A stretch of 64,000 bases of DNA from Streptomyces chrestomyceticus JCM 4735 (GTDB taxonomy: Bacteria > Actinomycetota > Actinomycetes > Streptomycetales > Streptomycetaceae). The notes beneath the pieces were generated by a model. It had not been told where the DNA came from and did no database searches. It saw nothing but the letters and a program-made list of their open reading frames with translations. Shown piece after piece: positions 36,769 through 45,523 of this stretch (the stretch's first letter is position 1; every line of letters begins with the position of its first letter). The stretch spans positions 9,114,001-9,178,000 of the forward strand of contig NZ_BHZC01000001.1 in NCBI RefSeq assembly GCF_003865135.1. The letters run 5' to 3'. The position numbers and the translations under genes were made by a program.

Positions 36769-37314
36769 TCAGCCGCGCGCCGCCGACTGCTCCTCCAGGT
36801 ATTGGGCGTACCGCTCCAGCCCGGCCCGGCCGTCCGGCACGAACGGCCACTCCGGGTCGGCCAGGCGCGCCGTCAACTCTTTCCAGGTCATCCACCAGCC
36901 CTCGGCGACCTCGCTCGCCTGGTGCACCACCGGGCCGTGCAGGTCCGGGTCGTACTCGGCCACGTAGACGCAGGCCAGGTAGTTGGCGTGGTCGTCGGCG
37001 AACCAGTAACGGAAGCAGGGGCGCACCGGGCAGCCGCGGACGCCGAGTTCCTCCGTCACCTCCCGCTCGGCGGTCTCGTCCGGGTCCTCCCCCGCAGCCA
37101 CCACACCACCGGCCCAGGCGTCGTGCATGCCCGGGTAGACGTCCTTGGTGTCGGTACGGCGGTGCACGTACACCCGGCCCTCCGGGTCGCGCAGCAGCAC
37201 CTGCGTCGCACAGTGCGGCAGGTTCTCGGCGCGCATCCTGCTCCGGGGAGCCGAGCCGACGACCCGTCCGCTCAGATCACCCTCGGCGTAAAGGGCCACG
37301 ATTTCTTCCACCAC
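36769..37314 (-). CDS. Nudix hydrolase (YfcD/IPP-isomerase-like)
   Basis: A protein of 181 residues starting at GTG 37314 with AGAGGAA upstream. The Nudix box Gx5Ex7REUxEExGU is intact ('GGVVAAGEDPDETAEREVTE' continuing into ELGV). 'RVVGSAPRSRMRAENLPHCA' and 'WWMTWKELTARLADPEWPFV' are characteristic of the Nudix subfamily close to isopentenyl diphosphate isomerase. Its substrate is unknown. It lies between the phosphonate cluster and a LuxR-type regulator, 16 bases downstream of the latter on the same strand. Confidence 0.85.
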   Translation of the reverse strand: MVEEIVALYAEGDLSGRVVGSAPRSRMRAENLPHCATQVLLRDPEGRVYVHRRTDTKDVYPGMHDAWAGGVVAAGEDPDETAEREVTEELGVRGCPVRPCFRYWFADDHANYLACVYVAEYDPDLHGPVVHQASEVAEGWWMTWKELTARLADPEWPFVPDGRAGLERYAQYLEEQSAARG

Positions 37315-37330
37315 TCGGTTCAGCTTCCTC

Positions 37331-38155
37331 TCAGACCGTGCCGGAACGGATGGCATGGGCAACGGCGTGTGTGCGGTTGCGCAGTCCCAGCCTGGCCAGC
37401 ATCGTATGGATCACGTTCTTGATGGTGCGCTCGGAGTACCCGAGTTCCTTGGCGACCTCGCCGGTGCTCCAGCCGTCGGCGAGCATCCGCAGGATGTTCA
37501 TCTCCCGCGTGTCGAAGCCGGCCGCGTTGAGCTGGTGCGGCTCCAGGATGTCGCGCTGTAGGTGGTGCAGCAGCGTGACCAGCGAATCCGCCACCCCGGT
37601 GCGCTGCCGGCGGTCGCAGACGGCGTCCGCGATCGCGCCCAGATCGCTCTGCGCGCGCGGCAGTACGTCCGTCAGACCGTGGGCCACGGCGCGCATCAAC
37701 TGGTACTCCGACATGGAGTCCGTGACCATGATCAGTCGCTGCGCAGGCCGTTGCCAGGCGTCCCGCCGCTCCAGCCGGGCGAGCGCCTCGTCGGTCCCCT
37801 CGGGCGACACCAGGATCAGGACGACGTCCGCCTCCGTCAGCCGGTCGTCGCCGAGGACCGAGATCAGCGGCTTGCTCCGCAGGAAGGCGACCGTGCCGTC
37901 GAGGGTGATCGGGTCGTCCGCCAGCACGGCCACGCTCACCGGGTCCGCGCTCCGCTCCGTGTCGGCGGACCGGCCGCCCCGGTCGGCGGGGGGCCGCAGC
38001 GCCGCGAGGTGGGTCGCACCGGCGACCCGGGGGGACCGGCCGTCGGGCGGCGGAACCGCCATCGGGCGGGCCGGCCGGCGGGTGGGCGATTCCGGGTCTG
38101 GCCGGGCACCGCTGCGTGACGGTGCCGGCGAGCCCGATGGGAGCGTTTGTTGCAT
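37331..38155 (-). CDS. LuxR-family transcriptional regulator
   Basis: A protein of 274 residues starting at ATG 38155 behind GGAAGG. A proline/arginine-rich N-terminal ~65 residues is followed by a receiver-like domain ('VAVLADDPITLDGTVAFL'), which ends in a 'VVLILVSPEGTDEALARLE' strand without a clear phospho-acceptor Asp. The C-terminal LuxR HTH ('ILRMLADGWSTGEVAKELGY' then 'SERTIKNVIHTMLARLGLRN') is complete. It is a paralogue-like counterpart of the protein at 17540-18196 and is probably co-transcribed with the Nudix gene. Confidence 0.88.
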   Translation of the reverse strand: MQQTLPSGSPAPSRSGARPDPESPTRRPARPMAVPPPDGRSPRVAGATHLAALRPPADRGGRSADTERSADPVSVAVLADDPITLDGTVAFLRSKPLISVLGDDRLTEADVVLILVSPEGTDEALARLERRDAWQRPAQRLIMVTDSMSEYQLMRAVAHGLTDVLPRAQSDLGAIADAVCDRRQRTGVADSLVTLLHHLQRDILEPHQLNAAGFDTREMNILRMLADGWSTGEVAKELGYSERTIKNVIHTMLARLGLRNRTHAVAHAIRSGTV

Positions 38156-38318
38156 CTTGTCTTGCCTTCCGTACCTTGCACGGCCGCGCCGTGGGCGGGC
38201 CCTGGCGAGGGCCGTCCGGACGGTGCGGTGACACCCCGGACGGACTCCGTTCCTTGTCGAGCTGCTCATGGGCGGGACGTCGTGTCCCGGGAGGAATGCG
38301 ACGCGGCGCACCGCGGCG

Positions 38319-38374
38319 TGGCGTACGCGGAGGCCGGTGGGCCCGCCGCATGGCGTACGCGGAGGCCGGTGGGC
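38319..38374. repeat. 24-bp direct duplication
   Basis: Positions 38319-38342 and 38351-38374 are identical over 24 bases and are followed by similar CCGCCGC-type sequence, so the repeat unit is about 32 bases. It is likely a short tandem duplication in the intergenic region. Confidence 0.8.
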
Positions 38375-38541
38375 CGCCGCGTGAGCTCTCACGTCGGGGC
38401 TGCCCCGGCTGTTGTCTGCTGCATGGCTCGCCTTCCCCTCGTGCCGACTGCGGTCCGTGGAAGTTCCGTCAGGAGCCGGCCGGAGGAAGGCACTCCTCCG
38501 CTTGCTCACCCACGGTTTCTGCGCCGGTCATCGTGCGGCAC

Positions 38542-38681
38542 GTTCCTTGCGACAGACTGGTCGGGATGTTGGCGGTTCCTTGGCGGCATCTTGAGGCGGG
38601 CACCGTGTCGCTGCCGGAATCCCTGCGCGTTCCTTGCTGTTCGCTTGTCATTCACTTGCCGGAGGCCCGTCGTCGATCTTG
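38542..38681 (+). promoter_or_regulatory. CTTG direct-repeat array with 11-bp spacing (possible SARP operator)
   Basis: CTTG occurs at 38546, 38579, 38590, 38633, 38644, 38655 and 38678. Offsets between neighbours are 33, 11, 43, 11, 11 and 23, all close to multiples of 11. Three sit in the longer element GTTCCTTG (starting 38542, 38575 and 38629), and the next two are TTCGCTTG and TTCACTTG. SARP proteins bind direct heptamers on one helix face at about 11-bp or 22-bp spacing, so autoregulation by the downstream gene, or control by the second SARP, is plausible. Confidence 0.45.
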
Positions 38682-38781
38682 GAGGATGTCTTTATCTGTG
38701 CCAAGATCCGATTTGAGGCCGGCCGCGAGGTGCCGGCCCTCTTTGCAAGCGCCGCCCGGTGCGCGAACGATTGAGAACGAG

Positions 38782-41700
38782 ATGCCCGAACCCCCCATAG
38801 CGAGTCCTTTACGGAGCGATGGTGCCGACGTTCCCCGGCTGAGCGTTCTGGGCACCATGTCCGTACGGCACGAGGGGCGCGACCGGCCGCTCGGCCCGCC
38901 GCGCCAGCGGGCACTTCTCGCGCTGCTGCTCGTCCGCCTGGGCCGGGTGGTGCCCACCGAACTCCTCGTCGAGGAGCTGTGGGGCCAGGAGCCGCCGCGC
39001 CACGCGGTCGCCACACTGCAGAGTTACGTCTCGCACCTGCGCCGCGCCCTCGATCCCGCGGCCGCCCCCGAGCGCGTACCGCTCCTGCGCCACCGCTCGC
39101 CGGGGTACGTACTGGAGCTGGACCCGCAGGAGATCGACGTCTTCCGCTTCGAGCACCTGGTCACCGACGGACGGCGCCTGCTCGAAGCCGGTGACCCGGG
39201 CGGCGCCCGCGACCGGCTCACCACCGCACTCGGCCTGTGGCACGGCTCGCCGTACGCGGAGTTCGACGCGCACCCCTCACTCAACGACGAGACGAACCGG
39301 CTGGAACAGCTCCGGCTCACCGCGGTGGAGTCCTGCGCGGAGGCCCAGTTGGCGCTGGGGGCGGCCGAGGAAGTGGCGGCGGGCCTCGAAGCCGAGGCCC
39401 GCCGCCACCCCGCGCGGGAGCGCCTGGTCGGCCATCTGATGACGGCGCTGTCGCGGCTGGGACGACAGGCGGAGGCGCTGGAGGTGTACGAACGGACCCG
39501 CCACCACCTCGCCGAGGACTTCGGGGTCGGCACCACGTCCGAACTCCGCCGGGTGCGGACGGCGATCCTCCGCCAGGACCCGGAGGCCCACGGCACCGGA
39601 CTGGAGGGCCACCCGGACTGGGTGGGAAAGGCACCGCCGCCGCACGAGGCGGCGGGTGCGCTCGGCAGCCCGGAGTCGGGGAGTTCGCTCCGCAGCCCCG
39701 AAACGGCCAGTACGCTCCGCGGTCCCGGGGCGGAGCCCGCGCAGGCGGAGCTGCCGGCGTACCCGGCCGGACACACGGAGACCGAAGGACGCGGGCACGG
39801 CGCGACGGCCGACGGCCACACCGGCACACCCCAGGCGCCGGAACGGCGCGAGGAGCCCGTCGGCGGCACCCCCGCCCCGTGCCCGTTCACCGGACGCAGC
39901 CAGGAACTGCACCGCCTCACGACCACCGCGTCGAGCGCACTGGTCGGCCACGGCCCGGTGGCCGCCGTCCTCGGTCCGGCCGGCGTCGGCAAGACCCGGC
40001 TGCTCCTCGAACTCGCCGCGCGCCTAGAAGCGGACGGCGGCCCCGAAGTGGTGTGGGGACACTGCTTCCCCGGCGAGGGGGTCCCGCCCTACTGGCTGTG
40101 GACCCAGGTCCTGCGGCGGCTCGCCCTCACCCGCGCCGACGCGTTCTTCCGGGTCGCCCAGCCGTTCGGCGCCCTGCTCACCCCGCTCCTGCCCGAACGC
40201 CCGACGGGCGCCGACCCGGACCGGTCCGGCGCGGAATCCGACTGGGGCCAGGCACGTTTCCTCACCCACGACGCGGTGTCCGAGGTCCTGCTCACGCTGG
40301 CCCGGCAGCGCCCGTTCGTCCTGTTCCTGGAAGACCTGCAGTGGGCCGACACCGCCTCGCTGGAACTCCTCAGACTGCTGAGCACCCGCCGGCAGGGCCA
40401 GCCGCTCGGCATCGTGCTGACCGCCCGGGAGTTCGAGGCCGAGTCGGACGACGCGCTCCGCCGCACTCTGTCCGAAGTCCTGCGCGGACCGCGGACGGAG
40501 ACCCTGCGCCTGGGCGGACTGTCCCGACGGGCCGTCGCCGCGCTCGTGGACGCCCAGGCCGGTCCCGGCGTGGACCCGGAGGTCGTGGAGGTGCTGCACC
40601 GGCGGAGCGAGGGCAACCCGTACTTCGTCATGCAACTGCTCTCGCTCCTCGGGGACGCGCGCAGCCTGCACCGGTCCGACGCGGTCGCCGTCCTCCTGGC
40701 CCGCGTACCGACCGGGGTGCGGGACGCGCTGCACCAGCGGTTCGACGCCCTGGCCGAGCCGGTGCTGCGCGTCCTGCGGGTGTGTGCCGTCATCGGCACC
40801 GAGGTCGACACCGACCTGCTCAGACGCTCCGTACCGGCCGACGAACCAGTGCCCGCCGCGCTGGAGACGGCGATCCGCGCCGGCCTGCTCGCCGAGGACC
40901 CGCACCACCCGGGCCGGCTGCACTTCGCCCACGCCCTGGTACGGGAGACCCTCATCGAGGAGCTTCCCTGCGAGGACCGGCAGCGGCTGCACGCCCGGGT
41001 CGCCGAGGCGCTGTGCGCGCGGGGACGGGCCGGGCGGGAGGAGATCGAACGGGTCGCCGACCACTCGTGGCAGGCCAAGGACGCCGTCCCCGTCGAACGC
41101 GCCCTCCCCAGACTGCTGCGCGCCGCCGAACAGGCCGAACAGCAATGGGCCTACGAGCAGGTGGAGATGTGGCTGCGCCGGGCACTGCACCTGGTGGGGA
41201 TGCTCTGCCCCGACGACCCGTCGGCAGTACGTCTGGAGCAGCAACTGCGCATCCAGTTGGGCCAGGTACTGGCGACCACACGCGGCTACGGCCACCCGGA
41301 GGCCGAGTCGGAACTGACCCACGGCCGGGCGCTGAGCGCGGTCACCCACGCCCCGGAGGACCCCTCGGTCCTGTGGGCGCTGTGCGCGGCGTACCTGGTC
41401 ACCGGCCGCTACGAGGAATCGCGGCAGTTCTCCGGCCTGCTACGGGAAATGCGCGAGACCACCGGTGCGCCGGTGGGCTGCCTGGGCGCGGCGTACGGCG
41501 AGGGAATCGTGCTGCACGTACGGGGCCGGCTGTCCGAGGCGCTGAGCGAGCTGGAGTACGCGGTCGCCATGGCGGACCGTTTCGCCAGAGAGGGCCACGC
41601 CCTGGCCCGCACCTTCCAGCACGACCCGCGCATCTCCTGCCGCTCCTACAACGCCTTCACCCACTGGCTGCTGGGCAACCGCCGCACCGCCGGAACACGC

Positions 41701-42189
41701 CGACGGGAGCTGCTGCGCCTGACCAAGTTCGAGAGCCGCCCCTCGGACCGCTGCTTCGCCCTGTACGTGGACGCGGTGGTGGCCGCCTGGGAAGGCGACG
41801 CGGCAACGGCCCGCTCCTCGGGCGCGGAGGGCGTACGGCTGGCAGACGAACACGGCCTGCTCTACTGGAAAGCACAACTGGGCGTACTGAAGGGCTGGGG
41901 CCTGACCCACTCGGGCCAGGAGAGCGACGGCCTCACCCTCATGCACACCTCCCTCACCGAACTACGCATCAGCAAAACGTACTTGCGCCACCCACTCCAC
42001 CTGGGCCTACTCGGCCAGGCCCAACAACACGCCGGCCGCACGGAGGAAGCGGAAGCCACCTTCCGAGCCCTCCTGACCGCCGTGGAACACCGCAACGAAC
42101 ACGTCTACCTCCACTCCTCCCTGCCGGCCACCAGGCTCCTCCACACTCTGCTGGGGCGTACGGCGGCGGAGGCGGTCACGGGTGGGTGA
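38782..42189 (+). CDS. Large SARP-family regulator with AAA ATPase and TPR domains
   Basis: A protein of 1135 residues if started at ATG 38782 ('MPEPPIASPLRS'). An OmpR-type winged-helix DNA-binding domain ('LSVLGTMSVRHEGRDRPLGP' to 'TLQSYVSHLRRAL') is followed by the BTAD domain ('LWHGSPYAEFDAHPSLNDET', 'VYERTRHHLAEDFGVGTTSE'). After a low-complexity linker comes an ATPase with Walker A 'LGPAGVGKTRLLLELA' and Walker B 'FVLFLEDLQWADTAS', then a long TPR-rich C-terminus. Its spectrum of targets may include the clusters on either side. The start is uncertain because no strong ribosome site precedes 38782. Confidence 0.88.
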   Translation: MPEPPIASPLRSDGADVPRLSVLGTMSVRHEGRDRPLGPPRQRALLALLLVRLGRVVPTELLVEELWGQEPPRHAVATLQSYVSHLRRALDPAAAPERVPLLRHRSPGYVLELDPQEIDVFRFEHLVTDGRRLLEAGDPGGARDRLTTALGLWHGSPYAEFDAHPSLNDETNRLEQLRLTAVESCAEAQLALGAAEEVAAGLEAEARRHPARERLVGHLMTALSRLGRQAEALEVYERTRHHLAEDFGVGTTSELRRVRTAILRQDPEAHGTGLEGHPDWVGKAPPPHEAAGALGSPESGSSLRSPETASTLRGPGAEPAQAELPAYPAGHTETEGRGHGATADGHTGTPQAPERREEPVGGTPAPCPFTGRSQELHRLTTTASSALVGHGPVAAVLGPAGVGKTRLLLELAARLEADGGPEVVWGHCFPGEGVPPYWLWTQVLRRLALTRADAFFRVAQPFGALLTPLLPERPTGADPDRSGAESDWGQARFLTHDAVSEVLLTLARQRPFVLFLEDLQWADTASLELLRLLSTRRQGQPLGIVLTAREFEAESDDALRRTLSEVLRGPRTETLRLGGLSRRAVAALVDAQAGPGVDPEVVEVLHRRSEGNPYFVMQLLSLLGDARSLHRSDAVAVLLARVPTGVRDALHQRFDALAEPVLRVLRVCAVIGTEVDTDLLRRSVPADEPVPAALETAIRAGLLAEDPHHPGRLHFAHALVRETLIEELPCEDRQRLHARVAEALCARGRAGREEIERVADHSWQAKDAVPVERALPRLLRAAEQAEQQWAYEQVEMWLRRALHLVGMLCPDDPSAVRLEQQLRIQLGQVLATTRGYGHPEAESELTHGRALSAVTHAPEDPSVLWALCAAYLVTGRYEESRQFSGLLREMRETTGAPVGCLGAAYGEGIVLHVRGRLSEALSELEYAVAMADRFAREGHALARTFQHDPRISCRSYNAFTHWLLGNRRTAGTRRRELLRLTKFESRPSDRCFALYVDAVVAAWEGDAATARSSGAEGVRLADEHGLLYWKAQLGVLKGWGLTHSGQESDGLTLMHTSLTELRISKTYLRHPLHLGLLGQAQQHAGRTEEAEATFRALLTAVEHRNEHVYLHSSLPATRLLHTLLGRTAAEAVTGG

Positions 42190-42395
42190 GGGGTGGGCGA
42201 GCCGGACGCGCTGTACGGGATCAAGGCCGTCACCGCCCCCATGATGGGGTGATCGTCACTCCATCGTAGGAATTGTGGACCACTGGCGAGGGGTGGGGAG
42301 CGGGAACGGCGGTCTTCGGCCGGGCGGATCGGTTCACTGGAAGCTCCTGGGTGATCGGAAGATCGCACCGGAACGGGAGCAAGGGAGTACCGGAG

Positions 42396-42791
42396 ATGCC
42401 GGAGCAGGAAAAGGGAACCGATTCCGCAGGTGCAGCGCCCCGAGGCACCGAGTCCGCGGGCACCGGGTCCGTCAGTACCGACGATCCCCCGGGGGCCGGT
42501 CCGTTCGGCCGGCATTCCACCGCCGGGCTGGAGAACGTGGCCCTGCTCGCCGTGGGCCTCGCGGATGTCGTGCTCGAACGGCTGCGTCACGCCGCGGAAC
42601 AGGGGCAGCAGTTGCTGCGCCGTTCCGATCTGCGGGAGCTCTTCGCCGACGGGGTGAACGACCTGTGTGCCCGCGGCGAACTGGCGTCCCGGCGTGCCGC
42701 GCCGGACACCGAGAACTATCTGGAGGTGATGGCGAGCCGCGCGGTGAAGCGGGCCGGGGAGGCCGAGACGTCCGGGCCGGCCCATGCATGA
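42396..42791 (+). CDS. Small protein preceding the polyprenyl synthase
   Basis: A protein of 131 residues starting 'MPEQEKGTDSAGAAPRGTES', behind GGGAG-rich sequence. The first ~45 residues are disordered. The rest is predicted helical ('AGLENVALLAVGLADVVLER' and 'RSDLRELFADGVNDLCARGE'). It overlaps the polyprenyl synthase gene by eight bases, so co-translation is expected. I do not recognise the family. A role as a subunit or partner of the synthase, or of the downstream oxygenase, is a reasonable guess. Confidence 0.65.
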   Translation: MPEQEKGTDSAGAAPRGTESAGTGSVSTDDPPGAGPFGRHSTAGLENVALLAVGLADVVLERLRHAAEQGQQLLRRSDLRELFADGVNDLCARGELASRRAAPDTENYLEVMASRAVKRAGEAETSGPAHA

Positions 42792-43860
42792 CGCGACGGG
42801 GTTCAAGCAGCGTATCGACGCGCACCTGTGCCGGCTGGCCGACGAGGAGGAAGCCGAGCTGCTGCGCCTGTCCGGCGAACTCGCCCCGCTCTGTGCCCAG
42901 TTGCGCAACGCGCTGACGAGCGGGAAGCGGCTGCGCGCCGCCTTCCTCTACTGGGGCTGGCGGGCTTCCGGGCAACCGGACTGCGACGGCGTGATCAGGG
43001 CCGCGGCCGCCATGGAGCTGGTGCACGCGGCCGCGTGCACCCACGACGACATCATCGACGACAGCCGGCTGCGCCACGGCCTGCCGACGGCGCATGTCGC
43101 CTTCGCCGCCGGCGGTGTCCGTACCTGGGGGGACGCGCACGAGCAGCCCGGCGGACACCGTCAGGGCCGTTCCGCCGCACTCGCCATGATGCTCGGCGAC
43201 CTGCTCATGGGCTATGCCGGCAAGGTCTTCGCGACCTGCGGCCTCCCCGGCGCCTATGTGGCACGGACAGTACCCCTGTGGTCCACGCTGCTGCGGGAGA
43301 CCGTCGCGGGGGAGTGCCTGGAAGTCCTGCGTACCGGCGACGGCCCGTCCGGTGTCGCCGAATCCTTGGAGATCGCCCGGTACAAGACGGCCAAGTACAC
43401 CGTGGAGCGGCCGCTGCACATGGGCGCCACGCTCGGCGGCGCCTCCCGGGACGTACTCGCCGCTTTCACCGGATACGGGCTGCCGCTGGGCGAAGCGTTC
43501 CAGCTCCGCGACGACCTGCTGGGCACCTTCGGTGACCCGGGCCGGACGGGGAAGTCCCGCCTGGACGACCTGCGGGACAGGAAGCCCACCGCGCTGCTCG
43601 CACTGACCAGCTCGCTGCTCTCCCCGGGCGACGGGAAGCTGCTGGCCGAGACCTTGGCGGCCGGTCCGGGCCTGGACGAGGCCGGGGCGACGCTCGTACG
43701 GGAGCTGATGGAGCACTGCGGTGCGCGGCAGCGCGTCGAGGACATGATCGATGAACGGATCGCGTGGGCCCGTGCCGCGCTGGACTCCGTGGCGCTGCCG
43801 GCGGACGCGCGCTCGGTGCTCAGCGCCCTGGCGGCTTCGGCGGCCGACCGGTCCCTGTGA
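42784..43860 (+). CDS. Polyprenyl diphosphate synthase
   Basis: A protein of 358 residues from ATG 42784. The first aspartate-rich motif 'HDDIIDDSRLRHG' supplies DDxxD. The second is 'LRDDLLGTFGDPGRTGKSRL', the DDxxG form common in actinobacterial all-trans polyprenyl synthases. 'ALTSGKRLRAAFLYWGW' and 'YKTAKYTVERPL' (KT motif) are also typical. It condenses isopentenyl diphosphate into a linear isoprenoid. Chain length cannot be read securely. A latex-clearing-like oxygenase gene follows at 25 bases. Confidence 0.92.
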   Translation: MHDATGFKQRIDAHLCRLADEEEAELLRLSGELAPLCAQLRNALTSGKRLRAAFLYWGWRASGQPDCDGVIRAAAAMELVHAAACTHDDIIDDSRLRHGLPTAHVAFAAGGVRTWGDAHEQPGGHRQGRSAALAMMLGDLLMGYAGKVFATCGLPGAYVARTVPLWSTLLRETVAGECLEVLRTGDGPSGVAESLEIARYKTAKYTVERPLHMGATLGGASRDVLAAFTGYGLPLGEAFQLRDDLLGTFGDPGRTGKSRLDDLRDRKPTALLALTSSLLSPGDGKLLAETLAAGPGLDEAGATLVRELMEHCGARQRVEDMIDERIAWARAALDSVALPADARSVLSALAASAADRSL

Positions 43861-43885
43861 GGGCAACGAGAGAGATGAGGAAATC

Positions 43886-45136
43886 GTGACCGCTGAGAGC
43901 AATGGCATCTCCGGGACCGCCGGGACAGCCGGTACTGCTAAGACCACCGGGACCACCGGGACCACCCCGCGCTACACCGAAGCGACGCTGGATCAACTGC
44001 GTACCCAAGGCGACCCGCTCGCCGACGAGGTCGTGGCGACCATGTTCGAACAGGGAGAGGTGTCGGACTTCAACACCCTCATGCGCTTCTTCACCACCGC
44101 CGGACACAAACTGCCGGACGGCCTGCCGACGTCGGCGGCGTCCTACCTGGAAGCGACCGGCATGCCCCCGGCGTGGATCGACTGGGACATCATGGAACGG
44201 GCACGGCTGTTCTTCATGGACAACGCCGCGCACATCAACACCGGCCTGTCCTTCGCCGCCATGCCGACCACGTACGCCGTCCCGCGCGTGGCCAAGCTGC
44301 TGGCCTCCACGCACTCCATGGACTACCCGTCGCGCCGGATGGCGAACACCGGGCAGTTCGTCACGTACCTGATGCAGACCAACGCGTTCGAGGAGGGCAG
44401 CAAGTTCATCCCGGCCGCCCAGAAGGTGCGCCTGCTGCACGCCGCGGTGCGCCACCACCTGACCAGGTCCGGGCGCTGGGACAGCGAGCGGGACGGGATG
44501 CCGCTCTGCCAGGAAGACATGATCGGCGGGCAGATCTGCTTCTCGATCCTCGTCCTGGACGCGATGCACCGCCTCGGCATCCACATGAGCCAGGAGGGCG
44601 CGGAGGCGTACTACTACGCCTGGCGCGTCGTCGGCTCCATGCTGGGCTGCGACATGGCGGCGGCGCCGGACAACCTCACCGAAGCACGGGCCTACGCCGA
44701 CCTCTACCTCCTGCGCAACCTTGGGCCTTCGGAGGAGGGTGTACGGCTGAACAACCAACTGGTGCGGATGTACGAGGACGTGGTCCCGGGCACCCTGTTC
44801 GACCCGATCGTCCCCGCCACGGTCCGCTTCCTCGTGGGCGACACCATCGCCGACTGGCTGCAGATCCCCCGCAGCCCGTGGGACACGGCGGCCAAGGCCG
44901 TGCCCGTGATCCTCGGCATGCTGGAGGCCGTAGAGGACAGCAGCCCGCTGGGGGAGTGGGCCCTGGACAAGGCGGGCAGCCTGGTCTCCGGCTTCGAACT
45001 CGCCTCGTTGACCCGCGGCCGGGTGATGCAGTACGCCATTCCCGAGGAGCTCAAGCCCGACTACGGTCTGCGGTCGCAGCAGGCACGTAACCAGCGCTGG
45101 GTGCCGCCCGCTCCGACCTCGGTGGGCGCGGAGTGA
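43886..45136 (+). CDS. Latex-clearing-protein/MpaB-like haem oxygenase (DUF2236)
   Basis: A protein of 416 residues from GTG 43886. It belongs to the Lcp/mpaB family of b-type haem oxygenases: 'MPTTYAVPRVAKLLASTHSM', 'AAQKVRLLHAAVRHHLTRSG' (conserved Arg and His near the haem) and 'MPLCQEDMIGGQICFSILVL'. Lcp proteins cleave polyisoprene double bonds oxidatively. Unlike secreted Lcp there is no signal peptide, so it is likely cytoplasmic. A short T/G-rich N-terminal tail precedes the domain. Coupling to the polyprenyl synthase suggests an intracellular isoprenoid is cleaved or oxidised (inference). Confidence 0.82.
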   Translation: MTAESNGISGTAGTAGTAKTTGTTGTTPRYTEATLDQLRTQGDPLADEVVATMFEQGEVSDFNTLMRFFTTAGHKLPDGLPTSAASYLEATGMPPAWIDWDIMERARLFFMDNAAHINTGLSFAAMPTTYAVPRVAKLLASTHSMDYPSRRMANTGQFVTYLMQTNAFEEGSKFIPAAQKVRLLHAAVRHHLTRSGRWDSERDGMPLCQEDMIGGQICFSILVLDAMHRLGIHMSQEGAEAYYYAWRVVGSMLGCDMAAAPDNLTEARAYADLYLLRNLGPSEEGVRLNNQLVRMYEDVVPGTLFDPIVPATVRFLVGDTIADWLQIPRSPWDTAAKAVPVILGMLEAVEDSSPLGEWALDKAGSLVSGFELASLTRGRVMQYAIPEELKPDYGLRSQQARNQRWVPPAPTSVGAE

Positions 45137-45523
45137 GAAGGGCGCGATGAGAATCCTTTGAAGCCCTGACCTGAAAGCGTTCCCGTCGCCCCGCCCGCCG
45201 ACACACCCGAGGATCACAACCGGACGTCGGGGGCGGGGAGGCCCCCGGCGTGTCGCGGTGACGGTGGCCGTCCGGGGTGGCCGAGGAGTGTCGGTGAACC
45301 GCCCGGCAGGACGCGGGAACGGGCGGGACGGGCGCGTCCCGGTGCTGGCCGTGCGCGTTCTGCGGCCAGGGAGGGGGCGGGGGCCGACGGGTGCGGATAC
45401 GGCTGGATCTGTGGGGTTTGAAGCTTTCGTTCTGGTGGGGCAAACACTTTCGCATTACCTTTAACTCTTCTTGTTGCGGTGACGATGTGCTCCCCCTCCG
45501 GTACCGACACCACAGGACGAACC
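45137..45523. promoter_or_regulatory. Leader region of the second SARP gene
   Basis: About 387 bases without a supported gene. The last ~110 are A/T-richer. CTTTCG is repeated at 45424-45429 and 45447-45452 (23-base spacing), which could be a half-site pair. AGGA lies eight bases before the ATG at 45524. No confident promoter boxes. Confidence 0.4.

Larger units (their letters stand above)
38156..38781. promoter_or_regulatory. Long leader/operator region upstream of the first SARP gene
   Basis: About 626 bases between the divergent LuxR-type gene and the SARP gene. It contains a 24-bp duplication and an array of CTTG-centred repeats with 11-bp periodicity, both listed separately. No ORF here has recognisable similarity. 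Confidence 0.5.

Noticed and set aside
38319-38374. The 24-bp duplication as a CRISPR or attachment site
   Set aside because: Only two copies, an eight-base gap and no cas genes, integrase or tRNA nearby.
39237-42269. A 1010-residue plus-strand frame overlapping the SARP gene
   Set aside because: It is a shifted reading of the SARP coding sequence and has low-complexity Arg/Pro/Gly content.
45137-45523. Short minus-strand frames upstream of the second SARP as genes
   Set aside because: No ribosome site, no similarity and Arg/Pro-rich composition typical of spurious high-G+C frames.
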